Assembly (NCBI GenBank): GCA_937998865.1
Contig: CALLBR010000004.1
Coordinates: 1 to 64,000 of the forward strand
Direction of reading: 5' to 3'
DNA: 64,000 nt
Source of the DNA: an uncultured bacterium
Lineage (GTDB): Bacteria; Nitrospirota; Thermodesulfovibrionia; Thermodesulfovibrionales; Thermodesulfovibrionaceae
The translations under genes were made by a program, and so were the position numbers. Each line of letters begins with the position of its first letter. Within the stretch, counting starts at the first letter, position 1. Below are positions 17,979-27,506 of the stretch, in pieces. The notes below the pieces were generated by a model, which was not told where the DNA came from, did no database searches, and saw only the letters and a program-made list of their open reading frames with translations.

Positions 17979-18771
17979 CTAAATAACCTACAACTCTTTC
18001 ATAGTCCCTGCTTACTTCTGCAGAAGTAGCGTATTTAATAATCTGCACTTCTTTTGCTCCAAGCATCTTTGAAGCTAAAAGCATGGTAACAGTAGGAATA
18101 AAACCACACATGGAGATTTGATTGGACAAAACAATGTTATAGAGACCTTCTGGATCAAAATTTTTAATCTTCTCTATTACTGATGAATCTACTTTCCTTG
18201 CAAGTCTATCAGGAAGATAGTGACTCATGTCAGTACTTGCAATAATAATTGTATCATCTGCAATCTGAAGTTCTTTTAGAGATGATGCTAAAGCTGTAGC
18301 CAACTGTAAAGCATCTTTAAAATCAATCATTTTTAAAATAATCGGAACAATTTTGGCTTCCTTGTTTAGTTTATAGATAAAAGGTAACTGCACTTCTAAG
18401 GAATGTTCATACAAATGAGCCTGAAAGTCTTCTTCTGCTTTTGAAAAATTACTAATTATGCTATTTGCCAGCTCTTTATGAATCTCCAACTTTCCAATAG
18501 GTAATTCCCATTGTCCTTCATTCATGATAGAAATAGAAGGTCCATATCCTGTATGATTTGGCCCCAATAAAACATAAATATTTTTAGGTTTTATCTTGGA
18601 GTATACCAGACCTGCTACACTGCCTGAATATATATAACCAGCATGGGGGCAAATAGCACCAATTACTTTGAGATTTCCTTTCGAAGGCATATATTCTTCT
18701 AATTCCCTTATAAGTTCTTTTTGATTTGAAGGATAAAAATAGCCAGCTACTGCGGGCTTTCGTGATATCAT
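17962..18771 (-). CDS. amrB: MEMO1/AmmeMemoRadiSam system protein B
   Basis: A 269-residue Memo-family protein resembling class III extradiol dioxygenases. It has KPAVAGYFYPSNQKEL, the His-containing AICPHAGYIYSGSVAG, LLGPNHTGYG and STDMSHYLPDRLA. In many bacteria and archaea it occurs with an AMMECR1-domain protein and a radical SAM protein (the AmmeMemoRadiSam system, function undefined); neither partner is in the window. It begins one base after dnaB and overlaps mobA. Confidence 0.88.
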   Translation of the reverse strand: MISRKPAVAGYFYPSNQKELIRELEEYMPSKGNLKVIGAICPHAGYIYSGSVAGLVYSKIKPKNIYVLLGPNHTGYGPSISIMNEGQWELPIGKLEIHKELANSIISNFSKAEEDFQAHLYEHSLEVQLPFIYKLNKEAKIVPIILKMIDFKDALQLATALASSLKELQIADDTIIIASTDMSHYLPDRLARKVDSSVIEKIKNFDPEGLYNIVLSNQISMCGFIPTVTMLLASKMLGAKEVQIIKYATSAEVSRDYERVVGYLGAVVL

Positions 18772-18772
18772 A

Positions 18773-20158
18773 TTAAATCTCCTCTTCTAAGGATTCAGTA
18801 CCAGTATATTTATCTGTAAAATCAAGAAAACGAGTATATTCATCAAGAAAAGTAAGATTAACTGTGTCCGTTGGACCATTTCTCTGTTTCGCTACGATTA
18901 CTTCAGCTTTACCCTTATTAGCTGGATTTTTCTTATTATAAACTTCGTCTCTGTAGAGGAAAATAATTACATCTGCATCTTGTTCTATGGCACCTGATTC
19001 TCTTAAATTAGCTAGAGTAGGGCGCCTATCAGTAGTTTTTTCTACAGAACGATTTAATTGACTCAGAGCAATAACAGGCACTTTTAGTTCTTTTGCCATG
19101 GCCTTTAAAGATCGGGAAATTTCAGATATTTCCTGCTCTCTTCTGTCATAGTTAGTACGACTTCTCATAAGTTGCAGATAATCTATTATGATGAGACTAA
19201 GTTTGCCTTTTTCCATTTTCAGCCTTCTTGCTTTAGCTCTTATTTCAAGTACACTCATCTGCGATGAATCATCTATGTATATGGGAGCTTCGCTGAGCTT
19301 CACAGCAGCCTCGGTTAACCTTTCCCAATCTCTTTTTCCTATAAAACCTTTTCTTAATGCTGAAGCATTAACTAAGGCAAGAGAGCTCAAAAGCCTCATA
19401 GCTATTTGTTCTTTTGACATTTCAAGACTAAAAAAGGCAACGGGTTCACCCATTTCTACACCTACATGTTGAGCAATGTTAAGGGAGAAGGCTGTTTTGC
19501 CCATTCCTGGTCTGCCGCCAATTATTATTAAGTCTCCAGGTTGAAATCCGCTTGTCAGTTCATCTAAATCTTTAAATCCAGAGGGAATTCCTGTTATAAC
19601 AGCTTTCCTTTCATACATGGATTCAATTATTTTAAAAGTCTGTTTAACCACATCTTTCATTTGGTAAAAACTTGTATTTGTTCTTTTTTCAGAGATTTCA
19701 AAAATTAATTTTTCTGCATAATCTATCATTTCTTCTGCATCTTCAGGCTCTTCGTAAATTTTTGTTACTATCTCTGTACAAGCCCTAATTAGAGATCGTA
19801 GTAGTGCCTTTTCCCTTACTAATTTAGCATGATATCTTATATTAGCTGAGGTGGGGACAACTGTGGCAAGACTGCTAAGATAAGATAAACCTCCAACTTC
19901 TTCAAGCTCTCCTTTGTCTTTTAGATGCTCTGTCAAAGTTATAAGATCAATGGGTTCATTTTGATTGAAGAGATGGAGCATAGCATTGTAGATTTTTCTA
20001 TGGGCTTCTCTGTAAAAGTCATCAGGAGAGAGCAATTCTATAGCCTTTGTTATAGACTCTCCCTCCAGTATTATTGCTCCTAAGACAGCTTGTTCTGCCT
20101 CAAGACTCTGAGGAGGTAGCCTATCAATAGAAGCTTCTATATTTTTTATTTGTGCCAT
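18773..20158 (-). CDS. dnaB: Replicative DNA helicase DnaB
   Basis: Hexameric helicase unwinding DNA at the replication fork. The 461 residues begin with the N-terminal domain (LPPQSLEAEQAVLGAIIL). The RecA-like domain has Walker A GGRPGMGKTAFSLNIA (near residue 215), FFSLEMSKEQIAMRLL, Walker B LIIIDYLQLM and SQLNRSVE. No intein is present. The ATG shares a base with the rplI stop codon (TAATG); the rplI-dnaB order is common in bacteria. Confidence 0.97.
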   Translation of the reverse strand: MAQIKNIEASIDRLPPQSLEAEQAVLGAIILEGESITKAIELLSPDDFYREAHRKIYNAMLHLFNQNEPIDLITLTEHLKDKGELEEVGGLSYLSSLATVVPTSANIRYHAKLVREKALLRSLIRACTEIVTKIYEEPEDAEEMIDYAEKLIFEISEKRTNTSFYQMKDVVKQTFKIIESMYERKAVITGIPSGFKDLDELTSGFQPGDLIIIGGRPGMGKTAFSLNIAQHVGVEMGEPVAFFSLEMSKEQIAMRLLSSLALVNASALRKGFIGKRDWERLTEAAVKLSEAPIYIDDSSQMSVLEIRAKARRLKMEKGKLSLIIIDYLQLMRSRTNYDRREQEISEISRSLKAMAKELKVPVIALSQLNRSVEKTTDRRPTLANLRESGAIEQDADVIIFLYRDEVYNKKNPANKGKAEVIVAKQRNGPTDTVNLTFLDEYTRFLDFTDKYTGTESLEEEI

Positions 20159-20601
20159 TACTCAGGTATTATATTCACTTTGACTTTTGCAACCACATTT
20201 GCTGGCAATTTAATTTCTACTTCGTATTCACCCACCCTTTTTATGGGTTCAAGGATATTTATTTGTTTTTTGTCAATCATAATCCCTTCTTTTTCTAATG
20301 CTTCAGCTATATCTTTTGATGTAACAGAACCAAATAATTTTTGATCTTCTCCTGCCTTTGCTTTAATATTTAATTGGATTTCTGAAAGCCTTTGGGCAAT
20401 TGATTCAGCGTCTTGGCGTTTCTTTTTAGCTTCTTCTTCAATTTTTTTCTTTTGATATTCTAGAAGTTTCATATTTTTTTCATCAGCCAAGAGAGCAAGC
20501 CCTTTTGGTAATAAGAAATTTCTTGCATACCCATTTTTCACTTTAATAATTTGTCCAGCTTTCCCTAAATTTGGAATGTCTTCTTTGAGAATAACCTTCA
20601 T
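20158..20601 (-). CDS. rplI: 50S ribosomal protein L9
   Basis: Structural protein of the large ribosomal subunit. The 147 residues match L9, with the N-domain signature GQIIKVKNGYARNFLLPKGL followed by the long connecting helix (KKKIEEEAKKKRQDAES) and the C-terminal rRNA-binding domain (KLFGSVTSKDIAEAL). An AAGGAGGAAGG ribosome-binding site precedes the ATG. It heads the 14-gene minus-strand run, only about 45 nt after the groL terminator hairpin. Confidence 0.97.
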   Translation of the reverse strand: MKVILKEDIPNLGKAGQIIKVKNGYARNFLLPKGLALLADEKNMKLLEYQKKKIEEEAKKKRQDAESIAQRLSEIQLNIKAKAGEDQKLFGSVTSKDIAEALEKEGIMIDKKQINILEPIKRVGEYEVEIKLPANVVAKVKVNIIPE

Positions 20602-20644
20602 CCTTCCTCCTTCACATTAGTTTTCACTTTTATATATGATAACA

Positions 20645-20676
20645 TAAAAAAAGGGCAGAGTCAGAACCCTGCCCTT
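20645..20676 (-). terminator. Rho-independent terminator after groL
   Basis: Reading the minus strand, AAGGGCAG pairs perfectly with CTGCCCTT (20669-20676 with 20651-20658) around a 10-nt loop and is followed by a run of T. It sits 23 nt after the groL stop codon. Confidence 0.9.
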
Positions 20677-20698
20677 GGAGTGTATATTTTATGAAGTT

Positions 20699-22321
20699 TT
20701 AGTACATTTCAGGTGATGGCATAGGGGGTTTCTTCTCTTCTTCTGGTATCTCGGCGATAAGTACTTCTGTTGTGAGCATTAGTCCAGCTACAGAGGCAGC
20801 ATTCTGCAGAGCTGTTCTTGTAACTTTTGTGGGGTCAATGATGCCGGCTTCCATCATATCTACATATTTCTCAGCATAGGCATCATAGCCATAGTTGATA
20901 TTCTTATTTTCCTTAACTTTCTCTACAATTAGAGTTGCTTCAACACCAGCGTTGGCAATAATCTGTTTAATAGGTTCTTCCAAAGCTTTTTTAACTATCT
21001 CCACACCAAGTTTCTGATCATGGTTATCTAATTTCAGATCTTTTAGAGCCTTTTGACACCTCAGAAGAGCTACTCCACCACCAGGAACAATTCCTTCTTC
21101 TACAGCTGCTCTAGTAGCATTCAAAGCGTCTTCTACTCTTGCTTTTTTCTCTTTCATTTCAGCTTCAGTGGCAGCACCTACGTTTATTCTTGCCACACCA
21201 CCTGCCAGTTTTGCAAGACGCTCTTGAAGTTTTTCTCTATCATAATCAGAGGTTGTTTCATCAATTTGAACTTTTATCTGCTTGATTCTTGCCTGAATCT
21301 TTTGAGGATCGCCAGCACCTTCTACAATTGTAGTGTTATCTTTGTCAACTATTATTTTCTTTGCTTTTCCAAGATCTTCTATTTTGACATTCTCAAGTTT
21401 TAGACCAATGTCCTCAGAGATTACTGTTCCGCCAGTAAGAATAGCAATATCCTCAAGCATAGCCTTTCTTCTCTCACCAAATCCTGGAGCTTTAACGGCG
21501 CATACTTGTAAAACTCCGCGCAGTTTATTCACTACCAAAGTAGCAAGGGCTTCGCCTTCTACATCTTCAGCAATTATGAGAAGAGGTCTTCCCATTCTTG
21601 CAATTTGTTCAAGTATTGATAAGAGGTCCTTCATGCTGGAGATCTTTTTATCATGTATTAGGACAAAGGCATCTTCAAGGATGCATTCAAGTCTCTCTGG
21701 ATCAGTAATAAAGTAAGGAGAGATATATCCACGATCAAACTGCATTCCTTCTACTATGTCAAGAGTTGTAGCCATTCCTTTTGCTTCTTCAACAGTAATA
21801 ACACCGTCTTTTCCTACTTTATCCATTGCCTCGGCAATTAACTCACCTATTGATGAATCATTATTGGCAGAAATAGTACCTACTTGAGCAATCTCTTTTT
21901 TATCTACCACAGGTTTTGATATTTTCTTAAGCTCTTCTACAACAGCCTCAACAGCTTTGTCAATTCCTCTTTTTAGATCCATGGAGTTAGCACCAGCAGA
22001 TACATACTTAAGTCCTTCTTTGTAGATTGCATAAGCTAAGACAGTGGCTGTAGTTGTTCCATCACCAGCTACATCAGAAGTTTTTGAAGCCACTTCGCGA
22101 ACAAGCTGAGCCCCCATGTTTTCAAAAGGATCTTTAAGTTCAATTTCCTTTGCCACTGTTACACCATCTTTTGTCACATTGGGAGAACCAAATTTTCTAT
22201 CAATGACCACATTTCTTCCTCTTGGTCCCAATGTAGCTTTAACAGCATCTGTTAAAATTGTTACACCTCTTAATACAGCTTGTCTTGCTGCGTCGCCAAA
22301 TATTAACTGCTTTGCTGCCAT
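20699..22321 (-). CDS. groL: Chaperonin GroEL (60 kDa)
   Basis: ATP-driven folding chamber subunit. The protein has 540 residues with [34 protein letters not shown], the apical domain and [15 protein letters not shown]. The C-terminus ends in [19 protein letters not shown] sequence rather than the usual Gly-Gly-Met repeats. An AAAGGAGGGAG ribosome-binding site lies ahead of the start. groL follows groS by 23 nt and ends before a strong terminator. Expression is probably under HrcA control through the CIRCE element upstream of groS. Confidence 0.98.
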   Translation of the reverse strand: MAAKQLIFGDAARQAVLRGVTILTDAVKATLGPRGRNVVIDRKFGSPNVTKDGVTVAKEIELKDPFENMGAQLVREVASKTSDVAGDGTTTATVLAYAIYKEGLKYVSAGANSMDLKRGIDKAVEAVVEELKKISKPVVDKKEIAQVGTISANNDSSIGELIAEAMDKVGKDGVITVEEAKGMATTLDIVEGMQFDRGYISPYFITDPERLECILEDAFVLIHDKKISSMKDLLSILEQIARMGRPLLIIAEDVEGEALATLVVNKLRGVLQVCAVKAPGFGERRKAMLEDIAILTGGTVISEDIGLKLENVKIEDLGKAKKIIVDKDNTTIVEGAGDPQKIQARIKQIKVQIDETTSDYDREKLQERLAKLAGGVARINVGAATEAEMKEKKARVEDALNATRAAVEEGIVPGGGVALLRCQKALKDLKLDNHDQKLGVEIVKKALEEPIKQIIANAGVEATLIVEKVKENKNINYGYDAYAEKYVDMMEAGIIDPTKVTRTALQNAASVAGLMLTTEVLIAEIPEEEKKPPMPSPEMY

Positions 22322-22344
22322 AAATCTCCCTCCTTTGAAAAGTT

Positions 22345-22611
22345 TTATTTTTCTACAATACCTAAAATTTCTTCCTCTTTGATTATTAGGTATTCCACAT
22401 CATCAATCTTAATTTTTGAACCAGCATACTTATCAAACAAAACAGTATCACCCACCTTAACCTCTTTGACTTCTGAACCAATCTCAATTACAGTCCCTTT
22501 CTGGGGCTTTTCTTTAGCTACATCAGGAACATAAATGCCACCTGGTGTTTTTTCAAGTTCCTCTGAGGAATACTTAACAACTACCCTGTCTTTAAGTGGT
22601 TTAATCTTCAT
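22345..22611 (-). CDS. groS: Co-chaperonin GroES (10 kDa)
   Basis: Lid of the GroEL chamber. It has 88 residues with [12 protein letters not shown] at the N-terminus, [18 protein letters not shown] (mobile loop region) and [13 protein letters not shown]. The ATG follows AAAGGAGGGAGATT, a strong ribosome-binding site. It is the first gene of the groSL operon, downstream of a sigma70-type promoter overlapped by CIRCE. Confidence 0.98.
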   Translation of the reverse strand: MKIKPLKDRVVVKYSSEELEKTPGGIYVPDVAKEKPQKGTVIEIGSEVKEVKVGDTVLFDKYAGSKIKIDDVEYLIIKEEEILGIVEK

Positions 22612-22641
22612 AATCTCCCTCCTTTTATTTGTTGTTTGTTA

Positions 22642-22668
22642 TTAGCAACTAATCCTACCGAGTGCTAA
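22642..22668 (-). promoter_or_regulatory. CIRCE operator (HrcA binding site) of groSL
   Basis: On the minus strand, TTAGCACTC, a 9-nt spacer, then AGTTGCTAA. The first half-site is perfect against the consensus TTAGCACTC-N9-GAGTGCTAA; the second differs at the inner bases. It overlaps the downstream end of the -10 box, the normal position for repression by HrcA. The hrcA gene itself is not in the window. Confidence 0.88.
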
Positions 22669-22696
22669 TATAACGGTATTTTACTTTTCAAATCAA
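22667..22696 (-). promoter_or_regulatory. groSL promoter
   Basis: Minus strand TTGATT (22691-22696), 18-nt spacer, TATATT (22667-22672). The -10 box runs into the CIRCE operator. The predicted start lies about 45 nt upstream of the groS ATG. Confidence 0.7.
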
Positions 22697-22872
22697 GAGC
22701 TAATTTTACGAAATATGGTCATTTTATAGATAAAAATCGGAAATATCTGCCAATTTCTCTTCTCTTTTCTTTTTTTCTCGTTAATTTCTCTCATTTTAAT
22801 TAACTTTGAAGATATGATAATTTTGAAACCTTGGAGGAAGGAAAAGAATTATTTAAAATCAAAGAATTAAGT

Positions 22873-25368
22873 TTATGATTCTTTTATTTTTCTTATAAAT
22901 TCCCTTATGTCAAAGGGTTTTTGGATTAATTTTACTCCTTCTTTAATGGCTTCGTTTATTTCCTTAATGTTATTTGCATATCCTGTCATAAATATGAATT
23001 TTATGTCTGGTTTGAGCTCTTTTAACTTCCTGTATAATTGAAGACCACTCATCTTTGGCATAATCACATCAGAGAGGCATATGTCAAATTTATCTCTGTA
23101 TTCATGAAAACTCTCTAACAATTCTAAGGGATTGGAGAAAGAATAAACCTGGAATCCGAATTTTCTCAATAATTCCTCAAGAGCTGATCTTACATCCTGA
23201 TTGTCTTCCACAATTAAAACTCTCATTTTGTCAAAATTTATATCTTCTGAGATTGATACCTCCTCTACAGGAGCTTTATCAGAAAGGGGTAGATAAATTT
23301 TAAAGGTTGTTCCAATGCCTACTTCGCTGTAAACATTTATAAAGCCTCCATGTTGTTTGATAATGTTATATACTGTTGAAAGGCCTAAACCTGTGCCTTC
23401 AGGTTTTGTTGTAAAAAAGGGCTCAAAAATTTTATCTCTAATTTCCTCTGGTATACCTACCCCAGTATCAGAAAAACTAATACATACAAAGGCACCTTCT
23501 TTAAGATTAGAATAAATTTGGGCTGTATAACTGTCAATAAAGCTTTTTGATATTCTTATCTTTATGTCTCCTCCCTCGGGCATGGCATCCATGGCATTCA
23601 CCAAAAGATTTAGTAAAACCTGAGTAAACTGATTTCTGTCAATATTTACATAGAGGGGCTCAGATGCCAGATCAAAGGATAAGGTTATATTTTCTCTAAT
23701 TGTGGGCTTAAGAAGTTTTATTTCTTCTCTAAGAACTTCATTAATATCGTAATTTTTAGTCTCGTAAATTTGTCTTTTAGAAAAACTAAGAAGTTTCTTT
23801 ATAAAATCCTTTGTTTTGTCTACCGCTCCAGAAATTCCCTCTGTATATTTCTTTATTTTCTCGTTATCCTTTGTGAGTAGCTGAATTAACTGATTGTTGC
23901 TTGATACTACTGTCAGCATATTGTTTAAGTCATGGGCTATGCTACCTGCAAGCCTTCCAATGCTTTCCATTTTTTGTGCCTGAAAGAGTTGTTCCTGCAT
24001 TTTAATTCTATCAGTAAGGTCTCTTATGAATAGAATAAAGAAGAGAGGGTTTCCTTTTTCATCTTTTGCTAAAGAGCAGGAGGTTAAACCATGGATAATA
24101 TTTCCATCCTTTGAGATAAATTTAAAATCTTTATTTTCTAAATATCCCTTGTTTAGGACTTCATTTTTTATTCTATAGAAGTCTTCAGGATTTTGAAGTA
24201 ATTTAGAAATATTCTCCACCTCTGTTGGAGAATTATAACTAAACATTTTATATCCAAAAGGATTTATCTCCTTGATCTCTCCCTCTAAATTTGAAATTAT
24301 TATAGCATCAGTAGAAGTTAGGAAAAGCTTTGACATTTTTTCTTCTTTTTGTGCTAAATCCTTAGCTATTTCGATTAAATTTTCAGTAAAATTATTAAAT
24401 TCCTCAAAAATAGTTTTTTCTAAGGTTATATTGTAATTATGATTTCTGATTTCTTTTATTACATTGGAGACTCTCTTTAAGGATCTTTGTAAAAATTCAG
24501 AAATGCTAAAACTAACAGGAATGGCTAAAGCAAGATATATTAGGAAAAGGATAAAGAACTCTCTCTTAATAAAGTTAAAATGGTATAAAGCCTGCTCCCA
24601 ATTCTGGCATATAAAGATATACTTATTAATGCTCTCAAGATATTTAGAGTAAACTAAATTCCTCTGCCCATTTACAAAAAATATAAGAGGCTTAGACATC
24701 TCTTGGATATTATGGAGATTGTTGATTATAGTTTTAATATTTGCTCCTTCCTTTGCTAGGAGTTCATTGCTATGTCCTATGATTCTTCCCTTTTCATCCA
24801 CAATAGAAGCAAAATATCCTATTTTATTCAATCCCTTTAGATTATTATTAAAGTCAATAAGATCAAAGAGCACTACCATATGTTTACTATTGTATGCATC
24901 GCTTAGGGCGTAATAATCAATTCTGTCCAGAAAAAAAGTATGAGGGCCTGAAAAAGAATGCCTTCTAATGTCATTAAACATTGGTGTAGAGCCAAAGTAT
25001 AGCTTTAAAAAATCTCTCCTGAAAGGATAAATTTCTTCCAAATAACCTTCTTTATCAAAGATTAGTATGTGTTTTATTGAGGGATTTAGCTTTAAAAGAA
25101 GATTTATCTCTTTTTTCTTATCTTCAAAATTTTTTTCTTTACTAATTATCTTTTTAATTTCAGAGGTAATTTGCTTTTTTTCCTCTATTAAGTTATTTAG
25201 ATTGTTCTGGATGTTACTTATTATAATATCGAAATTCTGCTTTTTTTCCTCTAGGAAGTAGGTTTGAGAGAGAATGAATATTAAAAGGTTTAAAGAAGTA
25301 ATCGTAATTAATCCCAGTATCAAAAAAATCAAGAAAATAAGAGTATTGTATTTAAAAGTCCATTTCAT
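22873..25368 (-). CDS. Hybrid sensor histidine kinase with periplasmic sensor, PAS and receiver domains
   Basis: An 831-residue membrane kinase. In order: membrane helix (about 10-34), periplasmic sensor (35-265), second helix (270-290), a juxtamembrane linker, a PAS domain (about 345-455), phospho-acceptor His479 in [10 protein letters not shown], ATPase boxes [22 protein letters not shown] and GTGLGLSTV, and a C-terminal receiver (715-831) with phospho-acceptor Asp767 in [11 protein letters not shown]. Its start overlaps by 4 nt (ATGA) the gene for a periplasmic binding protein, so the two are probably one signalling unit. No DNA-binding output domain is attached and no separate response regulator is adjacent. 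The target is unknown. Confidence 0.92.
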   Translation of the reverse strand: MKWTFKYNTLIFLIFLILGLITITSLNLLIFILSQTYFLEEKKQNFDIIISNIQNNLNNLIEEKKQITSEIKKIISKEKNFEDKKKEINLLLKLNPSIKHILIFDKEGYLEEIYPFRRDFLKLYFGSTPMFNDIRRHSFSGPHTFFLDRIDYYALSDAYNSKHMVVLFDLIDFNNNLKGLNKIGYFASIVDEKGRIIGHSNELLAKEGANIKTIINNLHNIQEMSKPLIFFVNGQRNLVYSKYLESINKYIFICQNWEQALYHFNFIKREFFILFLIYLALAIPVSFSISEFLQRSLKRVSNVIKEIRNHNYNITLEKTIFEEFNNFTENLIEIAKDLAQKEEKMSKLFLTSTDAIIISNLEGEIKEINPFGYKMFSYNSPTEVENISKLLQNPEDFYRIKNEVLNKGYLENKDFKFISKDGNIIHGLTSCSLAKDEKGNPLFFILFIRDLTDRIKMQEQLFQAQKMESIGRLAGSIAHDLNNMLTVVSSNNQLIQLLTKDNEKIKKYTEGISGAVDKTKDFIKKLLSFSKRQIYETKNYDINEVLREEIKLLKPTIRENITLSFDLASEPLYVNIDRNQFTQVLLNLLVNAMDAMPEGGDIKIRISKSFIDSYTAQIYSNLKEGAFVCISFSDTGVGIPEEIRDKIFEPFFTTKPEGTGLGLSTVYNIIKQHGGFINVYSEVGIGTTFKIYLPLSDKAPVEEVSISEDINFDKMRVLIVEDNQDVRSALEELLRKFGFQVYSFSNPLELLESFHEYRDKFDICLSDVIMPKMSGLQLYRKLKELKPDIKFIFMTGYANNIKEINEAIKEGVKLIQKPFDIREFIRKIKES

Positions 25369-26477
25369 CTCTCTAATCTCTCAAAGTTGCCTTTTCTTAC
25401 AATTACTGGGAAACATTCCCTTTCAGGATCACCATATCGGTTAATTTTAATCTCGCCTAAGGAGAATTTGAAAGAAGAGTTTAAAATTTCATCTCTTAGT
25501 GTTTTTATATCACTTTTTTTCAATAAAGCCTCTTTTATGATCATCACAGAGTAGTAACCATCTAAAACTGCTGAGTCAGGATGATAGCCAAATTTAGCTA
25601 TGAATTTTTCTTTAAATTTTTTGAAATTTTCATTTTTTTCTGATTCATCGTAATATCCAACACTTAAGACTTCCTCTGAAAAGAATCCACTGTAGAGTAG
25701 GAATCCAGAGAATCTAGCCCAAGGACATATTGCTAATTTAATGGAAGGATTTAGTTTCTTTATTTTTTGAGTTATAATTGAAGCATTAAATACATCGGTT
25801 ATCATTAATATGAAATCAGGATTTCTCCTGAGGGCTTCAGCTACTAAAGTATCATAATCTGAGACTTGCTCAGGAATTTTCAAAGTTTCCTTTTTTGAGT
25901 ATTTTGAAATTTTTATTAAAAAATTACTTCCAAAATCTGATACATATACTGGATTCCTTTCATCTGCCAATATTAAAACTTTTTTAGGTTTTATCTTTTC
26001 ATTCACATAGATTGCAAGGATTTCAGCCAAATTTCTATTGTTTGGCGCAATATTAATAAAGTAATCTTCTTTTTCTGAAAATTCAGTGGAGGATACAGTA
26101 GGTGAGATGGTAAGGAGCTTATTTTCATTAATTATTGGTAACAATGCTCGTGCCATGGAACTGGTAGAAGGACCTATCACAGCAAGGACATTTTCATTTA
26201 CAAATTCCATGTAATTTAACTTTGCTATTTCTTGATTAGCTTTATTGTCTTTAATTATTAAATTTATTTTCCTCCCTTTAATCCCTCCCTCTTTGTTTAT
26301 CTCTTCCACTGCTAAAAATACGCCGTCTCTAATGCTTCTACCTAACTCAGGCGATGGTCCTGTAAGTGACACCATAAGACCAATTTTAAGAGGAGGCTTA
26401 GGTGTTGAATAAAAAAATAACAGAAAAGATCCTATTAGTAAAAGTAAGGATATTGTAATGTAAAACTTTTTGCTCAT
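25365..26477 (-). CDS. Periplasmic substrate-binding protein (LivJ-type, receptor family)
   Basis: A 370-residue protein with an N-terminal signal/anchor segment (ITISLLLLIGSFLLFFYS) and the type I periplasmic-binding fold of the branched-chain amino acid/amide family: IGLMVSLTGPSPELGRSI, GVFLAVEEINKEGGIKGRKI and VLAVIGPSTSSMA. No ABC permease or ATPase is adjacent; instead the gene overlaps the hybrid kinase. The likely job is ligand sensing rather than import, as for other kinase-linked binding proteins. The uncleaved hydrophobic start may keep it membrane-anchored. The ligand is unknown. Confidence 0.87.
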   Translation of the reverse strand: MSKKFYITISLLLLIGSFLLFFYSTPKPPLKIGLMVSLTGPSPELGRSIRDGVFLAVEEINKEGGIKGRKINLIIKDNKANQEIAKLNYMEFVNENVLAVIGPSTSSMARALLPIINENKLLTISPTVSSTEFSEKEDYFINIAPNNRNLAEILAIYVNEKIKPKKVLILADERNPVYVSDFGSNFLIKISKYSKKETLKIPEQVSDYDTLVAEALRRNPDFILMITDVFNASIITQKIKKLNPSIKLAICPWARFSGFLLYSGFFSEEVLSVGYYDESEKNENFKKFKEKFIAKFGYHPDSAVLDGYYSVMIIKEALLKKSDIKTLRDEILNSSFKFSLGEIKINRYGDPERECFPVIVRKGNFERLER

Positions 26478-26497
26478 TTTTTATATGTTTTGAATAA

Positions 26498-26506
26498 ATT
26501 ATACCA
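26498..26506 (-). promoter_or_regulatory. Extended -10 element for the binding-protein/kinase operon
   Basis: The minus strand reads TGGTATAAT, a perfect extended -10 box, 20 nt before the ATG at 26477. No convincing -35 and no ribosome-binding site are seen in the short AT-rich leader. Confidence 0.5.
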
Positions 26507-26615
26507 AAAATTTTGAAAAGAGAATAAAATTTTTTATAGAAAATTTCTGATTGGTTGAAGCTATCCCTAAGAGGTTTTTTAAGAGCATGGAAAGAGCAAT
26601 TTTTAAATTGAGAGT

Positions 26616-27506
26616 TTACTTAAAATTTTTTAAATCTCCTGTAGCTCCTTCTAAGAAAAGTATTTCCTTCAAGGCTTGGGGTATAAATTTTATGATTTCT
26701 CCTATTTGAGTGTAAGGATCAGGATTTGATAGTTTCCCAGCAATTCTTAATACTTTTGAGGCAATAACACAAGATTTATCTATTCTGTAGCCACAGTCAA
26801 TTAAAGCAGAGGCAATACCAGTAAGGGCATCTCCTGTTCCACCTATGGGTTCCAATGCTTCTACTGTAGGTTCAGATATGATTTCCAAAATATTACTCTC
26901 CTTTGCCACATAGTCTGCCTTGCCCTTTACTAATAGATATTTAGAAGAATTCTCATGCTCATAAGCTCTTTTGATAAGTTCCTCCACATTACTTTCATCT
27001 TGAAGAAGGAATCCTCTTGTGTAAAAGGGATGAGGAGCTTTTTCATCAGCTAAAAAGGCAAGTTCTCCAGGGTCAGGAGTAAAGAGGTCAAAAAAAGGAG
27101 CATTGCCACTCATTTTTGCAGCATACATAAATCCTGCATCAGCAATTAATAAAGGCCGAGAAGCTAATTCCTCTAGGGTTAGAAGAATTTTATTGCACCA
27201 ATCAGCATCAGGCATAAGATAGTGAAAAGCTAAGGTAGTAAAAAATTTTTTTCTTAAGTCCTTTACTAAGAACTCATAAAGCCTTCTACTTCCATGCCCT
27301 TCTCCCGTATCTCCAACAAGATAAGCATAGGGGAGAGGTTTTTCAAGAAATTCCATCACTTCTATGGCTGAGGCAATCAGAGCTGGTGTTCCTCTTTGAA
27401 TTGAGATCTCCCTTTCTTCTAAGTATAAACTTCCTCTTTTTTTGTAAACTATTCCAAATAGGAGTGGAAAATTTTCATCTGGCACTGTGCCTATGATTGC
27501 GAGCAT
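26616..27506 (-). CDS. NAD(P)H-hydrate dehydratase-like (ribokinase-fold) protein
   Basis: A 296-residue ribokinase-fold protein. The C-terminal half has FTPDPGELAFLADE, YLLVKGKADYV and the anion-hole motif IGGTGDALTGIASAL, all as in NnrD/YjeF C-terminal domains that repair hydrated NAD(P)H. The N-terminal part is unlike standard NnrD and no epimerase domain is present. It overlaps the DUF3343 gene by 16 nt in the YedE/TusA cassette, so a role tied to selenium or sulfur metabolism is possible. I am confident of the fold but not the substrate. Confidence 0.7.
   Translation of the reverse strand: MLAIIGTVPDENFPLLFGIVYKKRGSLYLEEREISIQRGTPALIASAIEVMEFLEKPLPYAYLVGDTGEGHGSRRLYEFLVKDLRKKFFTTLAFHYLMPDADWCNKILLTLEELASRPLLIADAGFMYAAKMSGNAPFFDLFTPDPGELAFLADEKAPHPFYTRGFLLQDESNVEELIKRAYEHENSSKYLLVKGKADYVAKESNILEIISEPTVEALEPIGGTGDALTGIASALIDCGYRIDKSCVIASKVLRIAGKLSNPDPYTQIGEIIKFIPQALKEILFLEGATGDLKNFK

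Noticed and set aside
21053..21716. Plus-strand frames opposite groL
   Set aside because: Antisense to a conserved gene; Ser/Phe/Cys-rich composition typical of shadow frames.
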